From: Kaftiobacterium sp035693805
GTDB taxonomy: Bacteria > Sysuimicrobiota > Sysuimicrobiia > Sysuimicrobiales > Kaftiobacteriaceae
DNA: 13,001 nt
Assembly: GCA_035693805.1 (NCBI GenBank)
Contig: DASSGA010000095.1
Coordinates: 1 to 13,001 of the forward strand
Reading direction: 5' to 3'
The number at the start of each line of letters is the position of its first letter. The stretch's first letter is position 1. The notes beneath the pieces were generated by a model. The model made no database searches. It was not told the origin of the DNA and saw nothing but the letters and a program-made list of their open reading frames with translations. The position numbers were made by a program, and so were the translations under genes. Shown here one piece after another: positions 1 to 8,223 of the stretch.

Positions 1-68
1 ACCCGGGCCCGGAGCCTCCCGTCCTGCACCTCGCAGCTCACCTCATCCAGCTTCAAACGCCCGCTCAT
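1..68 (-). CDS. possible 5' end of a gene cut by the window edge
   Basis: Reading leftward from an ATG at 68, an open frame of 22 codons runs to the window edge (MSGRLKLDEV followed by SCEVQDGRLRAR). A GGGTGG lies six bases upstream of the ATG and could act as a ribosome binding site. The fragment is too short to show a domain, and I do not recognise it. It sits downstream of a minus-strand terminator, so it would start its own transcript, but I see no clear promoter. It may simply be a chance open frame in GC-rich DNA. Confidence 0.25.
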   Translation of the reverse strand, partial: MSGRLKLDEVSCEVQDGRLRAR

Positions 69-134
69 CGCACACCACCCGGCTCGACATGCTGCAGATT
101 CGGAGCAATTTTGATGCCAGTTTCTCCGACGGGC

Positions 135-170
135 GAAAAGACAAAGGGCCGGAGCTCATCGCTCCGACCC
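135..170 (-). terminator. Rho-independent terminator of the small membrane protein gene
   Basis: Read on the minus strand, GGGTCGGAGC and GCTCCGGCCC form a ten-pair stem (one G-U pair) around a five-base loop at 146-170. It is followed by a T-rich stretch, TTTGTCTTTT. The hairpin lies about 55 bases after the stop codon at 225. The T-tract is interrupted, so termination may be partial. A second perfect stem (GGGCAC/GTGCCC, 187-202) lies between the stop codon and this hairpin but has no T-tract. Confidence 0.5.
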
Positions 171-224
171 CCTGTGGTCCCCCGCCGGGCACCGGAGTGC
201 CCAGCCCATCTGGAAACTCGCCGC

Positions 225-386
225 CTACGGGCCGACCGAGAGCAGCCCCGCGTTCGTCGCCATGAGGCGGATCCCAAGGATGAGGACGGCCACGCTGATG
301 GACCAACCGATGAAGACGACCTGCAGCCGCCAGTCATACTTCTGGAACCGGGTCTGCGCTGCGTCAACGGCCTCGTAGTGCACCAT
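225..386 (-). CDS. single-helix membrane miniprotein, 53 aa, function unknown
   Basis: The predicted protein begins MVHYEAVDAAQTRFQKYDWR, a polar amphipathic segment, followed by one clear membrane span (LQVVFIGWSISVAVLILGI, about residues 21-39) and a short tail with RLMATNAGLLSVGP. The ATG at 386 was chosen because AGGGGG lies eight bases upstream. The frame stays open upstream to other starts (ATG 452, TTG 473), but these lack a ribosome binding site. An arginine before the span and few charges after it do not settle the topology. A terminator-like hairpin follows. It is 119 bp downstream of the diguanylate cyclase gene on the same strand and could share its transcript. No family is recognised; coding status rests on the coherent membrane segment, the ribosome binding site and the terminator. 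Confidence 0.5.
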   Translation of the reverse strand: MVHYEAVDAAQTRFQKYDWRLQVVFIGWSISVAVLILGIRLMATNAGLLSVGP

Positions 387-505
387 CCGACGAACCCCCT
401 GTCGAGTCGGCTCCTCCGGCGATCTCTGCCAGAAGTAAACAGCAACTCGCATGCCACGGGCCGGGAATGGCAACCGGGGAAGTTTCGGGGCAGTTTGCGG
501 GAAGT

Positions 506-1579
506 TCAGGCCAGGACAGCGACCTGGACCCGGTTCCGGCCCAGCCGCTTGGCCGCATACAGTGCGGCGTCCGCCTTGCGGACGACTTCTTCGTAGTCCA
601 GGCCGTCCTCGGGGCAGCCCGCGACCCCGACACTCACCGTGAGGCGCCCAAAGGGCTGGATGCTGGCGCCCCGGAAGGGGTAGCCCTCGACCAGCACGCG
701 CAGACGCTCCATGGCCAGGATGGCCTCATCCTTGGGCGTGTTGATCATGATCAGCCCGAACTCCTCACCGCCGTAGCGGGCGAAGACGTCGCTCACGCGG
801 AGGTGGCTCATCATCAGCGCGGCGAGCTCCTTCAGGAGGGCGTCTCCGGCGAGGTGCCCGAGCGCGTCGTTGTAGTTCTTGAAGAAGTCGAGGTCGATCA
901 TCGCCAGGGAGCAATGGCCCCCGTAGCGGCGGATGCGCGCGATCTCGGCCCGCAGGATCTCCTCGAAGTGGCGGCGGTTGAACAAACCGGTAAGGGGATC
1001 GGTAATGGCCATCTCGTTGAGCTTCTCGCGCAGGACACGCCGTTCTGTACGGTCCCGGCGCAGCCGCTCGTAAACGACCGCGGAATAGCCGTTGATGATC
1101 ATGAAGATGCCGGCCACCGCCGCCTCGAAGGGCAGGGAGAGCGCATGGCCGTGCGTGATGAGCAGCGAGACCGCGATCAGGTAGCCCATCGCCATGAGGA
1201 TCGACATGACGAGGACGCCGGTGGCTCCGGCCAGCCCCACCATGAAGGCGGGCATCGCGAACCAGGCCATCAGCAGCACCATGCGCAACGAGGGCGCAAG
1301 ATAGGCGAAGAAGTTCAGGCTGAAGATCGCCGCCGCCATCGGGACGTAGAGGTAGTGCGGATCCCAGGTCAGGTAGCGGTCCCAACCCAGGCGCAGGATC
1401 AACCACACCACGACCTGCAGCCCGACGGCGATGCCCAGCGCGCCAAACCACGTGGGTCTGGGAATCGCGTCGAAACCGAGCGCGGCGAGGCCGAGCTCCA
1501 GGAAGAGGGCCAGGACGACCCCGGTGCCGGCGAGGAGGATCCGGCGCGCCTTAATACCCCGCCTGTCGGTCATCACCAT
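506..1579 (-). CDS. membrane-bound diguanylate cyclase (GGDEF domain)
   Basis: The product (357 aa from the ATG at 1579) should make cyclic di-GMP from two GTP. The N-terminal half has about six hydrophobic helices (roughly residues 15-35, 44-64, 78-96, 99-116, 121-142, 150-170), with no periplasmic domain between them. A basic, probably helical linker (VYERLRRDRTERRVLREKL) leads to a GGDEF domain opening with the usual DPLTGLFNRRHFEE. The active-site signature is GGEEF (about 270-274). RVSD stands five residues before it, matching the RxxD inhibitory site for product feedback. IDLDFFKNYND is the usual metal and nucleotide segment. ATG 1579 has AGGA five bases upstream; an in-frame TTG at 1594 and ATG at 1573 are alternatives. 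The membrane half resembles MASE-type sensor modules but I cannot assign one. The gene is divergent from mutS across a 152-bp gap in which I see no convincing promoter. Confidence 0.92.
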   Translation of the reverse strand: MVMTDRRGIKARRILLAGTGVVLALFLELGLAALGFDAIPRPTWFGALGIAVGLQVVVWLILRLGWDRYLTWDPHYLYVPMAAAIFSLNFFAYLAPSLRMVLLMAWFAMPAFMVGLAGATGVLVMSILMAMGYLIAVSLLITHGHALSLPFEAAVAGIFMIINGYSAVVYERLRRDRTERRVLREKLNEMAITDPLTGLFNRRHFEEILRAEIARIRRYGGHCSLAMIDLDFFKNYNDALGHLAGDALLKELAALMMSHLRVSDVFARYGGEEFGLIMINTPKDEAILAMERLRVLVEGYPFRGASIQPFGRLTVSVGVAGCPEDGLDYEEVVRKADAALYAAKRLGRNRVQVAVLA

Positions 1580-1731
1580 CAGTGTCCTGCCCAAGGATAA
1601 AGCAAAATCCGTTCCACGGTTCTGCCCCTGGAGGGCGCATCCTCGTCCACCGTGCCCTCCATTCCGTAGCGTGACGCTCGACTTTTCACGGCGAGGATAG
1701 CCCGGACGAACCGACGAACTCTCATGGATCG

Positions 1732-4413
1732 ATGGATCTCACGCCGATGATGCGCCAGTATCAGGATCTCCGGGCCCGCTTCCCGGGCACGCTGCTGATG
1801 TTCCGGCTCGGCGACTTCTATGAGCTCTTTGGGGACGATGCCACGGTGGCCGCCCGCGAGCTTGAGATCACGCTCACCTCCCGGGAGATCGGCAAGGGCC
1901 GGCGCATGGCGATGTGCGGCGTCCCGCACCACGCCGTGGAAGGCTATCTTGCGCGGCTGGTGGACCGTGGTTATCGGGTCGCCATCTGCGATCAGTTGGA
2001 AGATCCGCGCAAAGCCCGGGGACTGGTGAAGCGAGACGTCGTGCGCGTCATCACGCCCGGGACCGTGATCGAGCAGAACCTCCTCCCGCACCACGCCAAC
2101 AACTTCCTCGTCGCGGTCTGTCAGGGGCCGGACGCGTGGGGCCTGGCCGCGGCGGACCTCTCGACGGGTGAGTTCCAGGTCACCGAGCTGGCCGGACCGG
2201 CGCGTGGGATGCGGCTCGCCGAGGAGTTGGCGCGTCTCGGACCTCGCGAGGTTTTGGTTTCCGAGCCGGCGCGGAACGCCGTCCAGGAACTGACCGGCGC
2301 CGGTCTCCCCCTTACCGTCCTGGACGCCTGGAAGTTCGACGAACTCAGCGCACGGCAGCGCCTGCAGGAGCATCTCGGCGTGGTCAGCCTGGACGGCTTC
2401 GGCTGCGCGCATCTCCCGGCGGCGATCGCCGCGGCCGGCGCGCTGCTGCAGTACCTGAAGGATACGCAGTTCAGCCCGCTCGCGCACATCCGCCGCATCA
2501 CGACCTACGCCCCGGACGGTGGACTCGTGCTGGACGAGGCGACGCGGCGGAACCTCGAGATCGTGCGCAACCAGCGAGACGGCGGGGTGCAGGGCACGCT
2601 GCTCTGGGTGCTCGACGACACGAAGACGAACATGGGCGCCCGCCGGCTGCGGCAGTGGGTGCTGCAGCCGCTCACCTCTGTGGAGGCCATCGTGCGCCGG
2701 CTGGATGCGGTTGAGGAGTTTGTGCGCGAGTCGAGGATGCGGGCGGCGCTGCGCGGCGTCCTCGGCGGCGTGGCCGATCTCGAGCGCCTGATCGGGCGCG
2801 TCGGCCATGGGTCTGCACATGCACGAGACCTCGCCGCACTCGCGCTCTCCCTGCGGCGTCTCCCCGGACTATCCGGCGCGCTGCAGCACGCCGCCGCCGC
2901 GCAAACGCGGGAGTGCGCCGGACTTATCCACGGCCACGACGAGGTCGCTTCGCTCATCGAGCGGGCCATCGTCGAGCACCCGCCGGCCACGGTCCAGGAG
3001 GGCGGCGTGATCCGCGACGGGTACAGCCCCGATCTCGACGCCCTGCGCGGGGCGACGCGGGAGGGAAAGGATTGGATCGCGCGCCTCGAGACGGACGAAC
3101 GCGCGCGCACCGGCATCAAGTCGCTCAAGGTCGGCTTCACGAAGGTGTTCGGCTACTACATCGAGGTAAGCAAAGCGAACCTGCACCTCGTGCCCGGTGA
3201 CTATGTGCGGAAGCAGACGCTCACCGGCGGGGAGCGCTTCATCACGGAGGCGATGAAGGAGCGCGAGGCGGCCATCCTCGGGGCGGAAGACCGGATGGCC
3301 GAGCTCGAGTACGGCCTCTTCGTCGAGGTCCGGGACCAGGTGGCGGCACGGGCCGACGCGCTGCTGCAGACCGCGCGGGCGGTGGCCGATCTCGACGCGC
3401 TGCTGTCGCTGGCCGAGGTCGCCGCGGCCTCCTCCTACGTCCGGCCGCAGATCGCTGACGATCCCGTGCTCGAGATCACGGACGGCCGGCATCCCGTCGT
3501 GGAGCGCATGCTCGTAGGGGAGCGGTTCGTCCCGAACGACGTGCGCCTCTCCTCGCACGAGCGCGCGGTGCTGATCGTCACCGGGCCGAACATGGCGGGC
3601 AAGTCCACCTACCTTCGCCAGTGCGCGCTGATCACGCTGATGGCGCACATCGGCGCCTTCGTCCCGGCGACTTCCGCGCGCGTCGGCCTCGTGGACCGCA
3701 TCTTCACCCGCGTCGGCGCCGTGGACGACATCGCCACGGGTCGCAGCACCTTCCTGGTTGAGATGCAGGAAGTCGGCAACATCCTGCACCACGCCACCCC
3801 GCGCAGCCTGGTCATTCTGGACGAGGTCGGCCGCGGGACGAGCACCTACGATGGGATGAGCATCGCCTGGGCCGTCGTCGAGTATCTGCACGACCACGGC
3901 GGCTGCCGGACGCTGTTTGCCACGCACTACCACGAGCTGACGGAGCTGGGCACCCTGCTGCCGCGCGTGCACAATGTGAACGTCCTGGTCAAAGAGGAGG
4001 GTGACCGCGTCGTCTTCCTCCGCAAAGTCGCCGACGGCGGCGCGGACCGGAGCTACGGCATCCATGTCGCGCAGCTCGCAGGGCTGCCCGCGGCGGTGAT
4101 CGCTCACGCCCAGCGCATCCTCCGCCAGCTGGAGGCGGCGTCGCAGACGGTGCGGGAACCCGGCGAGGCCTTCCTCCCACCCGTCCCCTCGCGGGCCAGC
4201 GGGGCGCTGCAACTGCCGCTGCCCCTCCAGCCGGTCTCGCCGACGGAAGAAGCCCTCATGTCGCTCACCCTGGAATCGATGACGCCGCTGGAGGCGATGC
4301 AGGCCCTCCACACGCTGCGCGAGCAGGTGCGCCAGCGGCTGGCCTCGATGCACGCCACCCCGCACGGGGGCAAGGTCGTCCGGATGAAACGCCACGGCCC
4401 CAAGCAGCCGTGA
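1732..4413 (+). CDS. mutS: DNA mismatch repair protein MutS
   Basis: MutS recognises mispaired bases and small loops and, when ATP-bound, recruits MutL. The 893-aa protein has the full family layout. The mismatch-reading Phe-x-Glu motif is in GDFYELF (F29, E31). The connector, lever and clamp regions follow, with FTKVFGYYIEVSKAN in the clamp part. The ATPase domain has Walker A GPNMAGKST (about 618-626), IATGRSTFLVEMQE, and Walker B LVILDEVGRGTSTYDG (about 693-708). THYHELTEL lies near its end. The C-terminal tail carries QLPLPL (827-832), which resembles a sliding-clamp binding motif, then a helical dimerisation segment. Start: ATG 1732 is in frame and gives the expected N-terminus; the ATG at 1724 is in another frame. 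No strong ribosome binding site is visible. The stop overlaps the mutL start by four bases (GTGA), implying coupled translation. Confidence 0.98.
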   Translation: MDLTPMMRQYQDLRARFPGTLLMFRLGDFYELFGDDATVAARELEITLTSREIGKGRRMAMCGVPHHAVEGYLARLVDRGYRVAICDQLEDPRKARGLVKRDVVRVITPGTVIEQNLLPHHANNFLVAVCQGPDAWGLAAADLSTGEFQVTELAGPARGMRLAEELARLGPREVLVSEPARNAVQELTGAGLPLTVLDAWKFDELSARQRLQEHLGVVSLDGFGCAHLPAAIAAAGALLQYLKDTQFSPLAHIRRITTYAPDGGLVLDEATRRNLEIVRNQRDGGVQGTLLWVLDDTKTNMGARRLRQWVLQPLTSVEAIVRRLDAVEEFVRESRMRAALRGVLGGVADLERLIGRVGHGSAHARDLAALALSLRRLPGLSGALQHAAAAQTRECAGLIHGHDEVASLIERAIVEHPPATVQEGGVIRDGYSPDLDALRGATREGKDWIARLETDERARTGIKSLKVGFTKVFGYYIEVSKANLHLVPGDYVRKQTLTGGERFITEAMKEREAAILGAEDRMAELEYGLFVEVRDQVAARADALLQTARAVADLDALLSLAEVAAASSYVRPQIADDPVLEITDGRHPVVERMLVGERFVPNDVRLSSHERAVLIVTGPNMAGKSTYLRQCALITLMAHIGAFVPATSARVGLVDRIFTRVGAVDDIATGRSTFLVEMQEVGNILHHATPRSLVILDEVGRGTSTYDGMSIAWAVVEYLHDHGGCRTLFATHYHELTELGTLLPRVHNVNVLVKEEGDRVVFLRKVADGGADRSYGIHVAQLAGLPAAVIAHAQRILRQLEAASQTVREPGEAFLPPVPSRASGALQLPLPLQPVSPTEEALMSLTLESMTPLEAMQALHTLREQVRQRLASMHATPHGGKVVRMKRHGPKQP

Positions 4414-6116
4414 GCCGTGCGCACGGAAGCCGCATCCATGTGCTGGAGCAGGTCGTCGCCGACCGGATCGCGGCCGGCGAGGTCGTGGAGCGTCCGGCCT
4501 CCGTGGTCAAGGAGCTCATCGAAAACGCCCTCGACGCCGGCGCGACCCAGATCACGGTCGAGGTCGAAGGGGCGGGCTCCACGCTCATCCGGGTCGGCGA
4601 CAACGGCAGCGGCATCCATCCGGACGACGTCCCCCTGGCCGTGCGGCGCTTCGCCACGAGCAAGATCGAGAGCGCCGACGATCTCACCGAGATCCGCTCG
4701 CTCGGCTTCCGCGGTGAGGCCCTGCCCAGCATCGCCGCCGTTTCGCATCTCGAGCTCACCAGCGCGGTGGCCGGGGCCCGAGCGGCCCGCCGCATCCGTG
4801 TCGCGGGCGGGGAGGTGGACTCCGAGGGCGACGTCGGTGGACCGACGGGAACCGTCGTCTCGGTCCGCCACCTGTTCTTCAACACGCCGGCGCGACGGAA
4901 GTTCCTGAAGTCCCCGTCGCGCGAGTTCGCCCTCATCGTAGACGCCGTGCACCGGCTGGCCCTGGCCCACCCGGGCGTCGCCTTCCGCCTGATCCACGAG
5001 GGAGAAGAAGTGCTGCACTACCCGGCGGGTGACGAAGCGGACCGCGCCGCCGCGGTGCTGGGGGAGTCGGTCTTTTCTCGATGCCTGCCGTTCGTGCAGC
5101 ACGTCGGCGAGCTCTCCCTCCACGGGTGGCTCGGGCGGCCGGAGCTCGCGCGGGGGAGCCGCCGCCTGCAGTTCCTCTTCGTGAACGGCCGGCCGGTGCA
5201 CAGCCGCGTCGCAAGCGGAGCGGTCGAGCAGGCCTACCAGCAGATTGTGCCCGGCGGGAAGTTCCCCGCGTACGCGCTCTTCCTCGACCTCCCGCGCGGC
5301 CACGTGGACGTCAACGTCCACCCCCGCAAGCTCGAGGTCCGCTTCGACGATGAACACCGGGTCTTCGGCGCGATCTCGCGCGGCATCCGCGAGGCGCTGC
5401 GCGCCGCGCAGCTCACGCGGGCGGTCGAGGCCGTGACCGTCCCGCTCACGGGCACCGCATTGAGTCTGCCCCTGGACGGCGAGCGGGTGTCGGAGGCGAT
5501 GACCCCGGCCACCGGCGTGGTCACGGCCGCGGGCCGGCTCCCCGCGATGCGCCTGCTCGGGCAGCTCCACCGCACCTATCTCCTCGCGCAAAGCGACGAG
5601 GGCCTCATCGTCATCGATCAGCACGCGGCGCACGAACGGATCCTCTACGAGCGGATTCTCCGCGACCGTGTGCGGGGGAAGGGCGTGGGGCAGGGGTTCG
5701 TGACGCCGCAGCCCGTGCACCTGAATGCGGCGGAGTGGGCGATCCTGCAGACGCACCGCGCGGCGCTCGAGCAATTGGGGTTCCAGCTGGAGCCGTTCGG
5801 AGAACACACCGTGCTGATCCGCGCGATCCCACAGATCGCCGTCTCGTCCTCCGCCGAGGGCCTGCTCCGTGATCTCCTCGCCGATGCCGCCGAGGGCCAC
5901 CGCCTGGGCGCCGCCCGCGACCACCTCGAGCGGCTGACGATCACCACCGCCTGCCGCGCCGCGATCAAGGCGGGAGACGCGCTCACCGCCGAGCAGATGC
6001 TGCACCTGCTGCGCGACCTTGCGGCGACCGAGGATCCCTTCACCTGCTTCCACGGCCGGCCCACGATGGTGACCCTCGCCCTGGAGCAGGTAGAGCGATG
6101 GTTCCTGCGCCGCTGA
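4410..6116 (+). CDS. mutL: DNA mismatch repair protein MutL, endonuclease type
   Basis: MutL couples mismatch recognition by MutS to strand removal. The 568-aa protein has an N-terminal GHKL ATPase with ENALDAGAT (38-46), DNGSGI (64-69), TSKI (83-86), GFRGEALPSI (99-108), and a GTVVSVRHLFFNTPARRKF segment starting near 147. The C-terminal dimerisation domain carries DQHAAHERILYE (403-414), which fits the DQHA-x2-E-x4-E metal-binding signature of nicking MutL proteins. It also has ACRAAIKAGD and CFHGRPT (from C546). These place it with MutH-independent MutL proteins that cut the strand themselves, as in most bacteria outside the enterics. The GTG start at 4410 overlaps the mutS stop. The 3' end overlaps miaA by 19 bp. 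The middle linker is short and variable, as usual. Confidence 0.98.
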   Translation: MSRAHGSRIHVLEQVVADRIAAGEVVERPASVVKELIENALDAGATQITVEVEGAGSTLIRVGDNGSGIHPDDVPLAVRRFATSKIESADDLTEIRSLGFRGEALPSIAAVSHLELTSAVAGARAARRIRVAGGEVDSEGDVGGPTGTVVSVRHLFFNTPARRKFLKSPSREFALIVDAVHRLALAHPGVAFRLIHEGEEVLHYPAGDEADRAAAVLGESVFSRCLPFVQHVGELSLHGWLGRPELARGSRRLQFLFVNGRPVHSRVASGAVEQAYQQIVPGGKFPAYALFLDLPRGHVDVNVHPRKLEVRFDDEHRVFGAISRGIREALRAAQLTRAVEAVTVPLTGTALSLPLDGERVSEAMTPATGVVTAAGRLPAMRLLGQLHRTYLLAQSDEGLIVIDQHAAHERILYERILRDRVRGKGVGQGFVTPQPVHLNAAEWAILQTHRAALEQLGFQLEPFGEHTVLIRAIPQIAVSSSAEGLLRDLLADAAEGHRLGAARDHLERLTITTACRAAIKAGDALTAEQMLHLLRDLAATEDPFTCFHGRPTMVTLALEQVERWFLRR

Positions 6117-7012
6117 TCGTCATCTGCGGGCCGACCGCCGTCGGGAAGACAGCGGCGTCGGTTGCGCTGGCCCAGCGGATCGGCGCCGAGATCATCGCCG
6201 CCGACTCCCGCACGATCTACCGCTTCATGGACATCGGGACGGCCAAGCCCTCCTCCAGGCAGCGCCGCGCCGTTCCCCATCACCTCCTGGATATCGCGGA
6301 CCCCGACGAGGTGGTCACGCTGGCCACGTACCGCCGTCTCGCGGCCGAGGCGAGCGCACAGGTGCGGGGGAGGGGACGGGTTCCGCTGCTGGTCGGGGGA
6401 ACCGGTCTCTACATCCGGGCCGTCGTGGAGGGATTCACGATCCCGGCCGTGCCGCCCGATCACGAACTGCGGCGCCGCCTCGAGGAGACCGAGCAGCACG
6501 CCCCGGGGACCCTGCACGCCCGGCTCGCCGCCGTGGATCCCGCGGCCGCGGCGCGGATCCATCCCCGCAACGCGCGGCGGCTGATCCGCGCCCTCGAAGT
6601 ATTCGCGCGCACCGGCCGGCCCATCTCGACCTTACAGGAGCGCGGCGAACCGCTCCGGCGGACGCTGCAGATCGGGCTGACGATGGCGCGTGAGGCGCTC
6701 TACCGGGCGATCGATGACCGGGTCGACGCGCAGATCGCAGCGGGGTTGGTCGAGGAGGTCCGCGGCCTGCTGGCCCGGGGTTACGCCCCGTCGCTGCCGT
6801 CGATGACCGGACTGGGCTACAAGGAGATCGCCGCCCACCTGGACGGGGGCATCCCACTCGAAGAGGCGATCCGCACGCTGAAGCGCCGCACGCGGCGGTT
6901 CGCCAAGCGCCAGTACACGTGGTTCCGCGCCGATCCGCGCATCCGGTGGATCGATGTCGACGATCTCGACGCGGAACAGGTGGCCCGCGCGATCCACGCT
7001 ATGATAGAGTAG
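6098..7012 (+). CDS. miaA: tRNA dimethylallyltransferase MiaA
   Basis: MiaA transfers a dimethylallyl group to the N6 of A37 in tRNAs that read codons starting with U, improving reading-frame maintenance. The 304-aa protein opens with the P-loop GPTAVGKT (11-18), followed by DSRTIYRFMDIGTAKP (36-51), the family's substrate and DSxxxY motif region. HHLLDI, VGGTGLYI, NARRLIRALEV, GLGYKEI and a basic C-terminal RRTRRFAKRQYTWFR follow in the normal order. The common Gln/Val pair of DSMQVYR is replaced by RTI, a conservative variant. The ATG lies inside the end of mutL (19-bp overlap), with TAGAG just upstream. The mutL-miaA link is widespread; in many genomes hfq follows, but here an aminotransferase comes next. 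Confidence 0.97.
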   Translation: MVPAPLIVICGPTAVGKTAASVALAQRIGAEIIAADSRTIYRFMDIGTAKPSSRQRRAVPHHLLDIADPDEVVTLATYRRLAAEASAQVRGRGRVPLLVGGTGLYIRAVVEGFTIPAVPPDHELRRRLEETEQHAPGTLHARLAAVDPAAAARIHPRNARRLIRALEVFARTGRPISTLQERGEPLRRTLQIGLTMAREALYRAIDDRVDAQIAAGLVEEVRGLLARGYAPSLPSMTGLGYKEIAAHLDGGIPLEEAIRTLKRRTRRFAKRQYTWFRADPRIRWIDVDDLDAEQVARAIHAMIE

Positions 7013-7056
7013 CCTGGACTCATCACCGGGCATCGTCGCCGGCGAAGGAGGAACGC

Positions 7057-8223
7057 ATGCAGGCGGCACGACGACTGGAGCAGATCGGCGCCTACCTGTT
7101 CGCCGACCTGGACCGCAAGCAGGAGGAGTTGACGGCCCGGGGCGTGGACGTCATCAATCTCGGCGTGGGGGACCCCGATCTCCCGACGCCGCCCCACATC
7201 ATCGACGCGCTCATGGAGGGCGCCACCGACGTCCGCAGCCACCGCTATCCGCCCTACGGCGGGACCATCGAGTACAAGCGGGCCGTCGCGGACTGGTACC
7301 GCCGGCGCTTCGGCGTGACCCTCGAGCCCTCCACCGACGTTCTCGCTCTGATCGGCTCCAAGGAAGGGCTCGCGCATCTGCCCTGGGCGATGCTCAATCC
7401 CGGCGACGTGGCACTCGTCCCCGATCCCGGCTACCCCGTGTACCGCTCGGCGACGATCATGGCGGAAGGCGTCCCGTACGCGGTTCCCTTGCGGGCCGAG
7501 CGCGGCTTCTTGCCCGACCTGGGGTCCATTTCTACGGATGCGCTCAAGAAGGCGAAGCTGATGTTCTTGAACTACCCCAACAACCCGACCGCGGCGACGG
7601 CGACGCTCGAGTTCTTCAACGAGGCGGTCTCGTTCGCGCGGCGTCACAACCTCCTGCTGGCCCACGACAACTCCTATTCCGAGATCGCCTACGACGGCTA
7701 CAGGCCGCCGAGCATCCTGCAGGCGGACGGAGCCAGGGATGTCGCCGTCGAGTTCCATTCGCTGTCCAAGACCTACTGCATGACGGGCTGGCGGGTCGGG
7801 TTCGTCGCCGGGAACGCGCAGGCCGTGGGCATCCTGGGGAAGATCAAGACGAACATCGACTCCGGGGTGTTCCGGGCGGTGCAGCACGCGGGCATCGCCG
7901 CCCTCACCGGCCCCCAAGAGCCGGTTGCGGACCGGTTGCGCGTCTACCAGGGCCGCCGGGACCGGGTGATGAGGGCCCTGCGCCGCCTCGGCTGGAACGT
8001 GCCGGAGCTCAAGGCCACCTTCTACGTCTGGATCCCTGCCCCCGGAGGGGAATCCGGTGCCGCGTTCGCCGCCAGGGTGCTGGAGCGCACCGGCGTCGTC
8101 CTCACGCCGGGTGCGGGATACGGCCGGGAGGGGGAGCGGTACGTGCGGATGTCGATGACTATCCCGGATAAGCGGCTCGACGAGGCCTTAGACCGACTGC
8201 TGAACGCCTTCAGCCCCTCGTGA
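7057..8223 (+). CDS. dapL: PLP-dependent class I/II aminotransferase, probably LL-diaminopimelate aminotransferase
   Basis: The 388-aa protein is a fold-type I aminotransferase. Features in order are INLGVGDPDLPTPPHI near the N-terminus, YPPYGG, NYPNNPTAA (about 172-180), the HDNSYSEI segment whose Asp contacts the PLP pyridine nitrogen, and SLSKTYCMTGWRVGF with the PLP-binding lysine at 238. YVRMSMTIP near the end supplies the carboxylate-binding arginine. The GDPDLPTPPHI-type N-terminus and length match proteins annotated as LL-diaminopimelate aminotransferase, which convert tetrahydrodipicolinate to LL-diaminopimelate in one step for lysine and peptidoglycan. A broader aspartate/alanine-type specificity cannot be excluded. 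ATG 7057 has AAGGAGGA five bases upstream, a strong site. An open frame continues upstream into miaA but is not needed. The stop overlaps the hflX start as GTGA. Its place between miaA and hflX is where hfq often sits. Confidence 0.85.
   Translation: MQAARRLEQIGAYLFADLDRKQEELTARGVDVINLGVGDPDLPTPPHIIDALMEGATDVRSHRYPPYGGTIEYKRAVADWYRRRFGVTLEPSTDVLALIGSKEGLAHLPWAMLNPGDVALVPDPGYPVYRSATIMAEGVPYAVPLRAERGFLPDLGSISTDALKKAKLMFLNYPNNPTAATATLEFFNEAVSFARRHNLLLAHDNSYSEIAYDGYRPPSILQADGARDVAVEFHSLSKTYCMTGWRVGFVAGNAQAVGILGKIKTNIDSGVFRAVQHAGIAALTGPQEPVADRLRVYQGRRDRVMRALRRLGWNVPELKATFYVWIPAPGGESGAAFAARVLERTGVVLTPGAGYGREGERYVRMSMTIPDKRLDEALDRLLNAFSPS

Noticed and set aside
187..202. Perfect hairpin GGGCAC/GTGCCC as a second terminator
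   Set aside because: No T-tract follows on either strand; it was left as a comment in the terminator entry.
111..596. 161-codon plus-strand open frame near the left edge
   Set aside because: It is antisense to the membrane miniprotein and part of the cyclase, has no domain, and has an Arg/Pro/Ser-rich composition.
467..1600. 377-codon open frame on the plus strand
   Set aside because: It is antisense to the diguanylate cyclase. The product is rich in Gln, His, Asp and Arg with no domain, typical of a shadow frame in GC-rich DNA.
1706..1720. Possible LexA box upstream of mutS (CGAAC repeated)
   Set aside because: The two CGAAC elements are direct, not inverted, repeats, so they do not form an SOS box.
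1579..2820. 413-codon minus-strand open frame over the 5' half of mutS
   Set aside because: It is antisense to the well-conserved mismatch-recognition domain, and its composition is that of a shadow frame.
2869..6053. Two long minus-strand open frames (508 and 649 codons) opposite mutS and mutL
   Set aside because: They are low-complexity, Arg/Gly/Asp-rich products without motifs, lying antisense to two unmistakable genes.
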